A stretch of 64,000 nucleotides of DNA from Betaproteobacteria bacterium (GCA_009927195.1 RFNL01000372.1:1-64000); one strand, 5' to 3'. Numbered from the stretch's first letter, positions 33,412-42,018 are shown. The notes: a model not told the origin generated them from the letters alone. Numbers and translations: made by a program.

Positions 33412-34172
33412 GTCAGATGCTGCGATGTTGTCAAAAAGTGAGACCAGTATACGGGCAGCAATTCCCACTTTGGAGCCGGTTTTTCGATGGCGGTTGCCAA
33501 ATCTTTCAAAAATAAATCTCGGGCGACAGGGGCTGCGCCCAAACTGGCCAAGTGATGGGTCTGTTGTTGACAGTCGATGGCGCCAATACCGTTGTAATGG
33601 CAAAAAGATACCAGTGCCGTCAGCGCAAATTTGGAGGCATTGGTTTCACGGCTAAACATGGATTCACCAAAAACAGCTTGTCCGATCGAAACACAATACA
33701 GGCCTCCCGCCAACTGTCCTTCGATCCAAGTTTCCACACTGTGTGCATAGCCCATGAGGTGCAGTTGGGCATAGGCCGAAAGCATTTCGGGCTGAATCCA
33801 GGTGCCATCTTGACCAGGCCTTTTTTGTTGAGCGCACATGTCAACGACGGCTTCAAAATCATGATCCACCCGAATTTCCAATTGGTTCTTAAGCAGGGCT
33901 TTTTTCAAAGCTTTTTTGAGAGATCGGTGAAACTTAAAGTGGGATGGTTGCAAAACCATTCTGGGGTTCATGCTCCACCATAAGACCATTTGATCCTGGC
34001 TGTACCAAGGAAAAATACCTTTTGTGTAAGCTTCTATCAAACGTTTCGCAGACATATCTGAACCCGCTGCAACCAGTCCGTCCCACGGGGTTTCTGAACC
34101 CAGAGCCTGTGCGGCCAACGGCAAGGGTTCGTCAAGCCCAATGACGGGTATAGGAAAACGAGGAGAATGCAT
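33408..34172 (-). CDS. aat: Leucyl/phenylalanyl-tRNA-protein transferase Aat
   Basis: 254 residues, standard for Aat. Motifs are [58 protein letters not shown] and [11 protein letters not shown]. It adds Leu or Phe to proteins with N-terminal Lys/Arg, making N-degrons read by ClpS. The start codon at 34172 is only 2 bases from the ATG of the divergent Tgl-like gene, so the two promoters must lie within each other's coding sequence. No clear ribosome site is seen for this start. Confidence 0.95.
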   Translation of the reverse strand: MHSPRFPIPVIGLDEPLPLAAQALGSETPWDGLVAAGSDMSAKRLIEAYTKGIFPWYSQDQMVLWWSMNPRMVLQPSHFKFHRSLKKALKKALLKNQLEIRVDHDFEAVVDMCAQQKRPGQDGTWIQPEMLSAYAQLHLMGYAHSVETWIEGQLAGGLYCVSIGQAVFGESMFSRETNASKFALTALVSFCHYNGIGAIDCQQQTHHLASLGAAPVARDLFLKDLATAIEKPAPKWELLPVYWSHFLTTSQHLT

Positions 34173-34174
34173 GG

Positions 34175-35362
34175 ATGAAAGCTTTGTTAAAGTTGTCCGA
34201 TGTACAGCTTATCCAAGCACAAGCTCACATGATCAAGAAGTCCTTAGATTCTGGCTTTATCGTGCTTTCGGGTCAATCCGGGCTTTCAAATCAATCGGAA
34301 ATTTGGTTTGAGAACTTTATTCGACAATCAAGATGGAATCCTTGGCTGGAAATCCATCATTTCCAATCGACTGAAGAACACGGCACCCTCTACCAATTAA
34401 GCATTGAAGGAAGGGCACTGCATACCCCTTGGTGCGATACCCTGCACTTGAGGCTGATCGATGATTTGTGGATAACGGACCCGGAAAAAGCTTTGGATGA
34501 GGAAATTCTGTTGGGTTTGTTGACCAGCCCATACCTTCAAAAATTCCCAAACTACGATGAAATTGTGAGTGCATTGCGGGTCAGGCGATTGATAGCCCAA
34601 GCGGGACAATTGACTTCGCTGAAATTCGATACCAGGGCAGTTGATAGACCCATGTCACACTGGAGTTATCAGGAAGAACTTGGTTTTACACTGCGCAAAG
34701 ATTGCTCCTTGATTGAGGCCCTGCGCTTGGCCACTCAACCTTCATATTCTGGGGTTGAATACGCATTTTCTTGTTATCGCGCGTCCGAGTACGTTATTTT
34801 GTTGGGTATTGTTGAAGAAGCGAAGATCTCAAATCCGGATTTTTATGAAAAATTGCATCGGCAATGGGAAAAAAAAGCCATTGCATCGGGCGCTTTTCAT
34901 GAAACTTTTTTGCTGGAACATGGCAGCCTTTCCGAGCCCGTTCCCATGCGCCATTACATCCCGGGTGACCGGGTTTGGTTTCGCAACCCTGATTCAATAT
35001 CAAGCAATGTTTCGGGTTATGAAGGTTCGTGGGTAATTTACCTGGGCAATGGACTGTTCAGTAATTTTTGGGCCAATCTCCATCCCTTTAACTTAGAGGA
35101 AAAGTGCCTGGAGATTTACCATTGGCGTGATGGTGCTTTTCAAGATGATGCGGGTGTTTGGCAAATGGATGAATCCTTGGTTTCAGAAATGGTGCGCATC
35201 AGTAAATCTCATCCCCTAAAAAAGGCGAGCATACTGAACCAAATGCTTAGATATCGCGAAGCTTCAGGTATTTATTTTCAAGGTGGTTGTATTGACGCTT
35301 CGCGGGAGTCTCCGCGTTTAATCAGACCTGGGACCTGCAATATGGTTCTGCTTGATGTTTAA
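34175..35362 (+). CDS. Protein-glutamine gamma-glutamyltransferase (Bacillus Tgl)-like protein
   Basis: 395 residues. Two stretches closely resemble Bacillus spore-coat transglutaminase Tgl as I remember it. YAFSCYRASEYVILLGIVEE matches the Tgl active-site segment YAFECATAIVII, keeping the Cys (Cys116 in B. subtilis). PGDRVWFRNPDSISSNVSG with GSWVIYLGNGLF matches LGDCLYFKNPE and GENVILLGEDKYF. The position equivalent to catalytic Glu187 is Ser here, and Glu115 is also Ser. The protein is about 150 residues longer than Tgl, mainly at both ends. GGAG lies 9 bases before the ATG. ECHDC3-like and Rieske genes follow closely. Fold plausible, activity uncertain. Confidence 0.55.
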   Translation: MKALLKLSDVQLIQAQAHMIKKSLDSGFIVLSGQSGLSNQSEIWFENFIRQSRWNPWLEIHHFQSTEEHGTLYQLSIEGRALHTPWCDTLHLRLIDDLWITDPEKALDEEILLGLLTSPYLQKFPNYDEIVSALRVRRLIAQAGQLTSLKFDTRAVDRPMSHWSYQEELGFTLRKDCSLIEALRLATQPSYSGVEYAFSCYRASEYVILLGIVEEAKISNPDFYEKLHRQWEKKAIASGAFHETFLLEHGSLSEPVPMRHYIPGDRVWFRNPDSISSNVSGYEGSWVIYLGNGLFSNFWANLHPFNLEEKCLEIYHWRDGAFQDDAGVWQMDESLVSEMVRISKSHPLKKASILNQMLRYREASGIYFQGGCIDASRESPRLIRPGTCNMVLLDV

Positions 35363-35379
35363 TTTTTCAAGGATCTTCT

Positions 35380-36186
35380 ATGGCCGCACATTTTGAAAAC
35401 GATACACCATTTGTTTTGCTGGACAGGCCTGGCCCTGGGATCGTGAAGATTTGCATGAACAGGCCCCAATCGTTCAATGCCTTGTCCAGCGAAATGATGT
35501 CGGCATTGCATTCACATTTGGATCAGTTAAAAAATGATGACACATGCCGGGTGATTGTTCTTTGTGCGATGGGGAAGGCATTTTCTGCAGGTCATGACTT
35601 GCGTGAAATGACATCGCACCCCAGTAAAGAATTTTACGAATCACTTTTTTCTCAATGCTCACAATTGATGATGAGCCTACAAGCTTTGCCACAACCTGTT
35701 ATCGCGCAAGTTGATGGCATTGCAACAGCTGCAGGATGTCAGTTGGTCTCTATGTGTGATTTGGCCATCGCCAGTGACACATCTAAATTTGCTGTATCCG
35801 GTATCCATTACGGCCTGTTTTGTTCAACACCCAGTGTGGGCCTTTCACGCAATGTGTCTCGAAAAAAAGCCATGGAGATGTTGTTGACGGGAGACTTCAT
35901 CACCGCCGATGAGGCCGCAAATTTTTGTTTGATCAATAGAAGTGTCCCTGCCGAAATGTTGGAGACTGAAGTCATGGCAATGTGCCTGAAAATCATCGAT
36001 AAACCATCGATTGCGGTATCTCTGGGCAAGTCAATGTTTTATCAACAAATTGAAATGGGAATGTCGTCCGCCTATCAATTGGCCGGCCAGGTGATGGCAT
36101 GCAATATGTTGGACTCGGCGGCGCAAGAAGGGTTTCAAGCGTTTCTTGAAAAGAGAAAGCCTGCATGGAAATCAGATCCTGCATGA
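35380..36186 (+). CDS. Enoyl-CoA hydratase/isomerase family protein, ECHDC3-like
   Basis: 268 residues with a crotonase fold: KAFSAGHDLREM (oxyanion hole), VDGIATAAGCQLVSMCDLAI and GIHYGLFCSTPSVGLSR, C-terminal EGFQAFLEKRKPAW. The sequence resembles the ECHDC3 subgroup (GHDL, AAAGCQLV, GLFCSTPG). The two glutamates that hydrate enoyl-CoA in rat crotonase (Glu144, Glu164) are not found at the matching places: GCQLV has Gln, and the second segment (SGIHYG) has Gly. So it may not hydrate enoyl-CoA. It sits 17 bases after the Tgl-like gene and 38 before the Rieske gene, probably an operon. Confidence 0.85.
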   Translation: MAAHFENDTPFVLLDRPGPGIVKICMNRPQSFNALSSEMMSALHSHLDQLKNDDTCRVIVLCAMGKAFSAGHDLREMTSHPSKEFYESLFSQCSQLMMSLQALPQPVIAQVDGIATAAGCQLVSMCDLAIASDTSKFAVSGIHYGLFCSTPSVGLSRNVSRKKAMEMLLTGDFITADEAANFCLINRSVPAEMLETEVMAMCLKIIDKPSIAVSLGKSMFYQQIEMGMSSAYQLAGQVMACNMLDSAAQEGFQAFLEKRKPAWKSDPA

Positions 36187-36224
36187 CGTTCAATGGTTCA
36201 AAATATTTTCATTCAGAGGCCTGA

Positions 36225-37274
36225 ATGAGCAACTTTATCTACAACGCCTGGTATGTGGCATGTCTATCCAGCGAGTTAGGTTCGACCATGGTGGCCAGAA
36301 CATATCTGAATAAGCCAGTGGTTTTGTACCGGGATCAACAGTCCAATCCAGCAGCCTTAGAGGATGCCTGCCCACATCGGAAATTGCCCCTTTCGATGGG
36401 GCGTCTCAAGGGTGATTGGATTGAATGCGGCTACCACGGCTTGACTTTTGACCAAAGCGGCATTTGCGTCAGTGCGCCCACGCAAGATCGTGTGCCAGCC
36501 TTTGCTTGTGTACACAGCTACCCAGTTTGCGAACGCTGGGGTTTGATTTGGATTTGGATGGGGGATCCAAAACTTGCCGATACCAATGAAATTCCGCAGA
36601 TTGAACATTACGACAATCCCCAATGGCATATTACCCGTGGTGATTCCTTGGTCGTCCAATGCCACTATTTGTGGCTGGCAGATAATTTATTGGACCCTTC
36701 GCATGTGGCTTGGGTGCACCAATCTTCGTTTGCTTCGGCTGGAACAGATAAAACACCAATGATCATTGAAAGCGATGAAAAGTCAGTTGTTTGTCACCGC
36801 TGGATCCACAATGCTGCACCGCCTATTTTTTATGCACCGCTGGTCAAATTCTCGGGCCCTGCCGATCGGTTGCAACATTACGAAGTGCGATACCCAAGTT
36901 GGGCCATCAACAAGACCGTTTTCACACCTGCTGGTTTTGGTGGAGATCATTTCGATCCCAATGATTCTTTGACTTACATCATGGTGTCGCATAATTTTTT
37001 GACACCGATTGATGAAGATAAAACCCATTACTTTTGGCTGCAACACAGGAATACGGATCCCCTGGATGAGTCCATTACAAAAAGAAATGCAGAGGGTGCG
37101 AAAACAGCATTTCTAGAGGATAAGCAGGTTTTGGAAGCGGTACACAAAGGCATGAAAAATAGCAAGGCCCGCCCCCAAATGATGGGGCTGGATGCCGCAG
37201 CCATACGTTTCAGGCAAGGCACCCAAAAAATCATTGACTCAGAACACTTGTCTCATGACGACGCATCCTTGTAA
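36225..37274 (+). CDS. Rieske non-heme iron oxygenase, VanA-like
   Basis: 349 residues. The Rieske [2Fe-2S] motif is CPHRKLPLSMGRLKGDWIEC followed by GYH (CxH...CxxH), at about residues 49-71. The mononuclear iron motif is DNLLDPSHVAWVHQ (DxxxDxxHxxxxH), near residue 155. N-terminal FIYNAWYVACLSSELG is typical of vanillate O-demethylase monooxygenase-like proteins. These oxygenases need a separate reductase; none is encoded in this window. Its 3' end overlaps the AhpD-like gene on the other strand by 22 bases. Substrate unknown; O- or N-demethylation of an aromatic or heterocycle is the family norm. Confidence 0.92.
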   Translation: MSNFIYNAWYVACLSSELGSTMVARTYLNKPVVLYRDQQSNPAALEDACPHRKLPLSMGRLKGDWIECGYHGLTFDQSGICVSAPTQDRVPAFACVHSYPVCERWGLIWIWMGDPKLADTNEIPQIEHYDNPQWHITRGDSLVVQCHYLWLADNLLDPSHVAWVHQSSFASAGTDKTPMIIESDEKSVVCHRWIHNAAPPIFYAPLVKFSGPADRLQHYEVRYPSWAINKTVFTPAGFGGDHFDPNDSLTYIMVSHNFLTPIDEDKTHYFWLQHRNTDPLDESITKRNAEGAKTAFLEDKQVLEAVHKGMKNSKARPQMMGLDAAAIRFRQGTQKIIDSEHLSHDDASL

Positions 37275-37837
37275 TAACCAATGATGTCGCCTTGGGTGGT
37301 CACGCCCAAGCCGTTCAGCAAACGGTTTGAATAATTGAAATAGGCACATACTTGATTCACTTCAAGGATCTCACCGTCATCACAACCGGCATTTTGCAGA
37401 TCTTCGATGTCTTCTTTCTTCATTTCGCTGACAGACACAGTCAATTTGTGGGCGTAAGCCAGCAAGGCAGCTTCCTTGGCGGTAAAGGCGAGCGACCAAT
37501 TTTGCGTTGAAATTGATTGCCAAATGGCCTCGGCTTTGACTTCATTGTTGATCAATCTTTTGGCATTGGCAAAATGGTGTGTCAAACTGTAATCGCATTG
37601 ATTGGCCATACTCACGCAAGATGCAATGGCCTCTAAAAACCAGAAGGGCAGGGTATTTTCTGGGTTATGCAACACATTTTTGTACAAAACCAAGTGACCT
37701 TCCATGGTGTGAGGTCTGAGGCTGTGCGCCTTCATCACATTGTCTACTGTGCCGTGGGGAGTTGTGACCCGTTGATACATCTCTTTCAACTTTCCGGTGG
37801 CCTCTTCCAGAGGGATCATTCTTATCCATGCGCTCAT
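37253..37837 (-). CDS. AhpD-like / carboxymuconolactone decarboxylase-family protein
   Basis: 194 residues, helical, with the core WFLEAIASCVSMANQCDYSL followed by THH. In peroxidase-related AhpD-like proteins this site usually reads N-x-C-x-Y-C-x-x-H-H (CxxC). Here the second Cys is Ser (CDYS), and there is an extra Cys six residues upstream. So the usual redox pair is lost or displaced. Domain composition otherwise fits (LAFTAKEAALLAYAHKLT, then GILEVNQVCAYFNYSNRLLN-like end). It closes the - strand run after the GST (15-base gap). Converges with the Rieske gene. Confidence 0.8.
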   Translation of the reverse strand: MSAWIRMIPLEEATGKLKEMYQRVTTPHGTVDNVMKAHSLRPHTMEGHLVLYKNVLHNPENTLPFWFLEAIASCVSMANQCDYSLTHHFANAKRLINNEVKAEAIWQSISTQNWSLAFTAKEAALLAYAHKLTVSVSEMKKEDIEDLQNAGCDDGEILEVNQVCAYFNYSNRLLNGLGVTTQGDIIGYYKDASS

Positions 37838-37852
37838 ATGATTGATTAAAAG

Positions 37853-38497
37853 TCAAGAGTTTTGCGAAAGTATCCATTTTTCAGTGGCAAGCTTCCAGGG
37901 CGCCAGTGCGGTTGCCACAACTGGAATTTGATGCCCCGTTTGCCACCACTTTGTCCATCGGTCAGGGGTTGAAAAGTCTTCACCACAGGCCTGAAGCAAT
38001 TGAACTGCCAGGGGAATATTGACCAAAAACCCGCAATCGGACAAAGAAACTTGACCGTGATTGAATCGAAAATCTTGAATTTCCCATGCACTCATATGCT
38101 CTAACATGATGAAAAGCGATTGTTTTGTTTGCGCAATGACATTCACGTTTCTTTGGCTGAGTTTGATGTGTGGAAACAAGTTTCTGACCAAGGGCTCAAA
38201 ATATAAATCATGAAATCGCGCATGGAACCGCGCATCGGCTCGCGCCAACAGATTGGCAGGAAGCATTGGGGGATAGGGGTACTTTTCCTCCAAATATTCC
38301 AATATGACCTCTGACTCACTGATGATTGCGCCATCAGACATCAAAGCAGGGATGCGCCCAGTGCGTACGATTTGGCGATATGAATCTGATTTATATCCGC
38401 CTGGAGGAGCGATCTCTTGGTAATGAAGGCCTTTGTATTCGAGCGCAATTCGAACTTTTGCACTGTAACTTGATAAGGCGGTCGCGTAAAAAATCAA
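37853..38497 (-). CDS. Glutathione S-transferase family protein
   Basis: 214 residues. Thioredoxin-like N-domain (MIFYATALSSYSAKVRIALE), a cis-Pro region IPALMSDG and SESEVILEYLEEKYP (glutathione-binding SES), then an all-helical C-domain. The SSYSAKVR stretch sits at the site of catalytic Ser/Cys in beta and theta GSTs. The gene starts inside the creatininase stop (4-base overlap), so the two are translationally coupled. GSTs in catabolic operons conjugate or dehalogenate electrophilic intermediates; the actual role is unknown. Confidence 0.85.
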   Translation of the reverse strand: MIFYATALSSYSAKVRIALEYKGLHYQEIAPPGGYKSDSYRQIVRTGRIPALMSDGAIISESEVILEYLEEKYPYPPMLPANLLARADARFHARFHDLYFEPLVRNLFPHIKLSQRNVNVIAQTKQSLFIMLEHMSAWEIQDFRFNHGQVSLSDCGFLVNIPLAVQLLQACGEDFSTPDRWTKWWQTGHQIPVVATALAPWKLATEKWILSQNS

Positions 38498-39270
38498 GCT
38501 CGATGCTCCTCGATCAGGGATAAATAGTCCAAAACAGCGGCTTTTGCCGCAGTGTTTAACAATATTTTTCCATGGGCAGGATTGGAAAGGGCGGAATTCG
38601 AACCTACCCGCCCATCTGGAAATTGCAGTCTGTGGCTATTGGCGTCAAGGTGCTGATCACCCGCATGTGTCTGATAAAACGATTTGTCCAAAGACTTTGC
38701 TGGTGGCAGTTGATCTTCGGGACACATTTGGGGAAACAAGTGCTTGGTGATTGAAATCTCAGAAGGTGTGGCATGCATACCTTCTCCATCACCATACCAG
38801 GCTTGTCGCAAATCATTGACTTCTGGAAATTCCCACCAGCTTTTGACCCTGAACATCAGTGGCGGTAAAGGGAGGGGTGAGGTGCTTCGTGATCGCTGGA
38901 CCTCTTGAATGGCACTCAATGTGGGGGCAATATTGCCGCCATGACCATTGAGAAAGTAAAAACAACGAAATCCTTGATGGGCCAAGGACTCCACACAGTC
39001 AACCACGATGTTGATCCAGGTGCTGGGCCTTAAACAAATCGTACCTGGAAAATTCAAGTTAAAAGCGGCTGGACCCAAACTCAATGTTGGTGCGATCAAG
39101 ATTTGGTTATTTTCGGCCATGGCGGCGGCAATAAACTCGCTGGTAATCGCATCGGTTCCGATCAGTCCACTGGGCCCGTGCTGTTCTGTGGATCCCATGG
39201 GAATCACAATGCCTTGCGATTGCTTCAAATAATTTTGCACATCCAGCCAAGTGCACATTTGCAATTTCAT
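38494..39270 (-). CDS. Creatininase-family amidohydrolase
   Basis: 258 residues. Metal-binding motifs of the creatininase family are present: IPMGSTEQHGPSG (Glu, His), IGTDA (Asp), YFLNGHGGNIAP (His) and EGMHATPSEIS (Glu/His). These enzymes open cyclic amides or lactam/imide bonds, or cleave riboflavin and mycofactocin intermediates. There are no creatine or mycofactocin genes nearby, so the substrate is open. It starts 3 bases after the ABC permease stop and overlaps the GST gene, so it belongs to the SBP-permease-hydrolase-GST operon. Confidence 0.9.
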   Translation of the reverse strand: MKLQMCTWLDVQNYLKQSQGIVIPMGSTEQHGPSGLIGTDAITSEFIAAAMAENNQILIAPTLSLGPAAFNLNFPGTICLRPSTWINIVVDCVESLAHQGFRCFYFLNGHGGNIAPTLSAIQEVQRSRSTSPLPLPPLMFRVKSWWEFPEVNDLRQAWYGDGEGMHATPSEISITKHLFPQMCPEDQLPPAKSLDKSFYQTHAGDQHLDANSHRLQFPDGRVGSNSALSNPAHGKILLNTAAKAAVLDYLSLIEEHRA

Positions 39271-39273
39271 GGT

Positions 39274-40041
39274 TCAAGCTTGCAGAGACAGTTTACGTTC
39301 GAGTTTGCGGACAAGCCATGAAATAAACACAATCAGCACAAGGTACTCGAGAACCAAAAAGCTGTAGATTTCAAGAGGTCGATACTCATTGACGTTAAGT
39401 TCATTGGCCAAGCGTGTCAATTCAGGCAAGCCAATGACTGAAATCAAAGAGGACATTTTTACGACATAAATAAACTGATTGCCCAACGCCGGCAAGATGA
39501 CTTTGATGGCTTGTGGCGCAACAATGAATCGCATTTGTTGAGACCACGACAAGCCCAGGCTCTTCGCTGCTTCTATTTGTCCTTTCGGTACGGATTGAAT
39601 TCCGGCCCGAAATACTTCTGCTTCAAATGCGCTATCGCTCAGCGATAAGGACACCACACCGGCAATGAAAAGTCCCATTTGAAGACCAATGATCACTGGT
39701 AATCCATAGAAAACCCAAAGCAATAACACGAGCAATGGAATGGCTCGAAATAGCTCGACATAGCCCCTGGAGAAAGCTTCTAGCCAAGGTTTTTTTGACA
39801 ATCCAGCCAAGGCCAAACCAAGGCCCAAAAGAACCGAAAGACAAAGGGCGCAAATCGAAACCGCCAGGGTGGACCCAATACCGTTGATCAAGAAAAAGAG
39901 GTTGCTCAGCCCCTTTTCTTGAAAAGGATTAAATATGTACCAACCCCAGTTATAGGAGGATTCCACAGCACTGCAACCTGCAAAAAGCAGTGCAACAAAC
40001 AGTGGCAAGAGGCGTAAATTTATTTTTTCGATGACAGCCAC
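39274..40041 (-). CDS. ABC transporter permease, polar amino-acid (HisM/GlnP) type
   Basis: 255 residues. Several membrane helices and the EAA loop VFRAGIQSVPKGQIEAAKSLGLSW define it as a His/Glu/Gln/Arg family permease. The N-terminus carries an extra hydrophobic segment ending LLFAGCSA that looks like a lipobox, and a periplasmic stretch (YNWGWYIFNPFQEKG) before the core, as in some GltJ-like permeases. It overlaps the upstream binding-protein gene by 22 bases. No ATP-binding subunit is encoded nearby; a shared ATPase may serve it. Confidence 0.92.
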   Translation of the reverse strand: MAVIEKINLRLLPLFVALLFAGCSAVESSYNWGWYIFNPFQEKGLSNLFFLINGIGSTLAVSICALCLSVLLGLGLALAGLSKKPWLEAFSRGYVELFRAIPLLVLLLWVFYGLPVIIGLQMGLFIAGVVSLSLSDSAFEAEVFRAGIQSVPKGQIEAAKSLGLSWSQQMRFIVAPQAIKVILPALGNQFIYVVKMSSLISVIGLPELTRLANELNVNEYRPLEIYSFLVLEYLVLIVFISWLVRKLERKLSLQA

Positions 40042-40820
40042 TTGGCCTCTAAGGTGGTGAAGAACCCTTCAGCCTCTTTCAGTGCTATCCAATTGTTCAA
40101 AAAAGTCAACCATACTGCATCGCCTTGGATCACGGGGTAGGCAAAAGGACGCTTGTTTTTCATATCAGTGACTGAACCAACCACCAGTAAGTCAGGGTAT
40201 GTTTTGACCAGTGTTGCAGCCTCTACATTGCTGGTGATGGTGACTTGAGCTCGGTTGGCCAAAACCTCTTGGTAACCGGTGGCCGGTTTTTCAACGCTGC
40301 GAACTTTTGCTTTGGGGAAAAGGGTTTTGGCTTGTTGTTCAAAAACAGTGCCCATCAAAACAGCCACATTCACGTTGTTGTTGTTGATGCTGTCCCAAGA
40401 AACAAATTTTTTGGCATCTTTTTTATGAATCAGCGGAACTGTCCCTGCGTATACATACGGATTGGTAAACGCAACGGTTTTGGCTCTGGCCATGTTCAAG
40501 GAAGAGCCGCCTGCAAAAATATCGTACCGGTCAGACACAATCCCATTGACCAGGGTGGCCCATTCTGTGGTGACAAATTCAACTTTAACGCCCAAGTCGG
40601 CTGCCAACTGGTTCATGGCATCAATGTCAAAGCCAACCAACGCGTTGGTGCTGGTGTCCTTGGTGGACATCGGATTAAAGTCACCAGTGGTGCCCACCCT
40701 AAGGGTACCTCGCTCTAAAATTTGGGTCAGTTTGGACTTGTTTTGAGCCAATACAGGGGCAGATAATCCCATGGTCAACAGTGCGATCACCGTGATGAGT
40801 TTGCTGAAATATTTATACAT
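40020..40820 (-). CDS. Periplasmic substrate-binding protein, PheC-like SBP_bac_3
   Basis: 266 residues with a Sec signal peptide (cleavage near VLA-Q). The body is a type 3 solute-binding fold: LERGTLRVGTTGDFNPMSTK, GFDIDAMNQLAADLGVKVEF, RYDIFAGGSSLNMARAKTVA. This closely resembles the PheC (cyclohexadienyl dehydratase) branch of the family, so it could be a dehydratase-like enzyme rather than a binding protein. Linkage to a polar amino-acid type permease favours a binding role. It is first of the SBP-permease-creatininase-GST group and lies 95 bases after xdhC. Confidence 0.85.
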   Translation of the reverse strand: MYKYFSKLITVIALLTMGLSAPVLAQNKSKLTQILERGTLRVGTTGDFNPMSTKDTSTNALVGFDIDAMNQLAADLGVKVEFVTTEWATLVNGIVSDRYDIFAGGSSLNMARAKTVAFTNPYVYAGTVPLIHKKDAKKFVSWDSINNNNVNVAVLMGTVFEQQAKTLFPKAKVRSVEKPATGYQEVLANRAQVTITSNVEAATLVKTYPDLLVVGSVTDMKNKRPFAYPVIQGDAVWLTFLNNWIALKEAEGFFTTLEAKWLSSKK

Positions 40821-40915
40821 TTGAGATGAGGTGTGGTTAACGAATGCAATGAAGTGGAAAATGAAACCAGGTTCTTATGTTGCCATAAATGGTTTGAACA
40901 CTTTCTTCTTTTTGA

Positions 40916-41992
40916 TCAGTGTGCGCGGCTAAAGCATATCAATGAATCAGAATCATTCGGGAGAATATTTTGACTGTTTTTGGCGTGGGCAACGTCCATG
41001 TCTCTCGGAAGTGGCACTGCATTTTTAACAGCCAATACCTCGGCCATGATGCTGACGGCTATTTCTGCGGGTGTTTTACTGCCAATATAAATGCCAATGG
41101 GTCCCCGCAGTCGTGCCAAATGTTGTTCGCCCAAACCCATGTGATCCTTCATTCGCTGCTTTCGCGCTGAGTTGTTGCGTCTTGAGCCTATGGCTCCGAT
41201 GTAAAAAGCTTCGGTTTCCAAAGCCTCCATCAATGCCAAGTCATCCAACTTGGGGTCGTGCGTCAAGGCAATGACACAGCTTCGCCGGTCGGGTCGAAAA
41301 CTTAAGACCGAGTCATCAGGCATTTCACGGGTCAAGTGGGCCCCAGTCACCGACCATGAGGCGCTGTACTCCGTCCTCGGATCGCAAACGGTGACTGAAA
41401 ACCCGTTGAATATGGCCATCGTTGCAAGGTATTCGGACAGTTGTCCTGCGCCAATCAACAACATTCGGTACTCAGGCCCAAAGGTATTGACCAAATTAAC
41501 ACCGTCCAAGATCAAATCCGCAGGCGTTGAGCATGGTTGAATCGTGACACCCCCCGTTTTTAAATCAGTGATTCGTTGCACCAATTGTCCGTTTTCAAGG
41601 GCATTGACCAACTTCAATAAAACTTCCGGATCTGGATCAAATTCAAGCAAAAGCTCAAGCGTGCCACCGCAGGGCAACCCAAACCGATGGGCTTCATCGG
41701 CTGATATCCCATACTTCACATTTTGCGGCGGTCCAGAGGGAATCAAGGCCTCTTCAAGGTGAGAGGACACCCGATGGGCATATGCCTGTGTATAGCGATA
41801 AATCAAGTCATCCTCTATGCAACCGCCCGAGACTGAGCCCACCACAGATCCGTTGTCGCACAAGGCCATGATGGAACCCACTGGTCTGGGGGAAGAACCC
41901 CAGGTGCGCACTACGGTGGCCAATAAGGCGCGGTGGCCAGCGATACGCCAGTCGCGCAAAGAACGAAGCACCATGACATCGAGGTTTTCCAT
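40916..41992 (-). CDS. XdhC/CoxI-family molybdenum cofactor maturation protein
   Basis: 358 residues from the second of two adjacent ATGs. N-terminal XdhC_CoxI domain (ALLATVVRTWGSSPRPVGS; GSVSGGCIEDDL) and C-terminal Rossmann domain (MLLIGAGQLSEYLATMAIFN; IGAIGSRRNN). XdhC-type proteins bind sulfurated molybdenum cofactor and insert it into xanthine-dehydrogenase-family enzymes. Position at the end of coxS-L-M-D-E-G is the standard order. It likely serves the large subunit CoxL here. Confidence 0.92.
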   Translation of the reverse strand: MENLDVMVLRSLRDWRIAGHRALLATVVRTWGSSPRPVGSIMALCDNGSVVGSVSGGCIEDDLIYRYTQAYAHRVSSHLEEALIPSGPPQNVKYGISADEAHRFGLPCGGTLELLLEFDPDPEVLLKLVNALENGQLVQRITDLKTGGVTIQPCSTPADLILDGVNLVNTFGPEYRMLLIGAGQLSEYLATMAIFNGFSVTVCDPRTEYSASWSVTGAHLTREMPDDSVLSFRPDRRSCVIALTHDPKLDDLALMEALETEAFYIGAIGSRRNNSARKQRMKDHMGLGEQHLARLRGPIGIYIGSKTPAEIAVSIMAEVLAVKNAVPLPRDMDVAHAKNSQNILPNDSDSLICFSRAH

Positions 41993-42018
41993 CATCTATA
42001 CCCATCGGTTCTGGTCAA

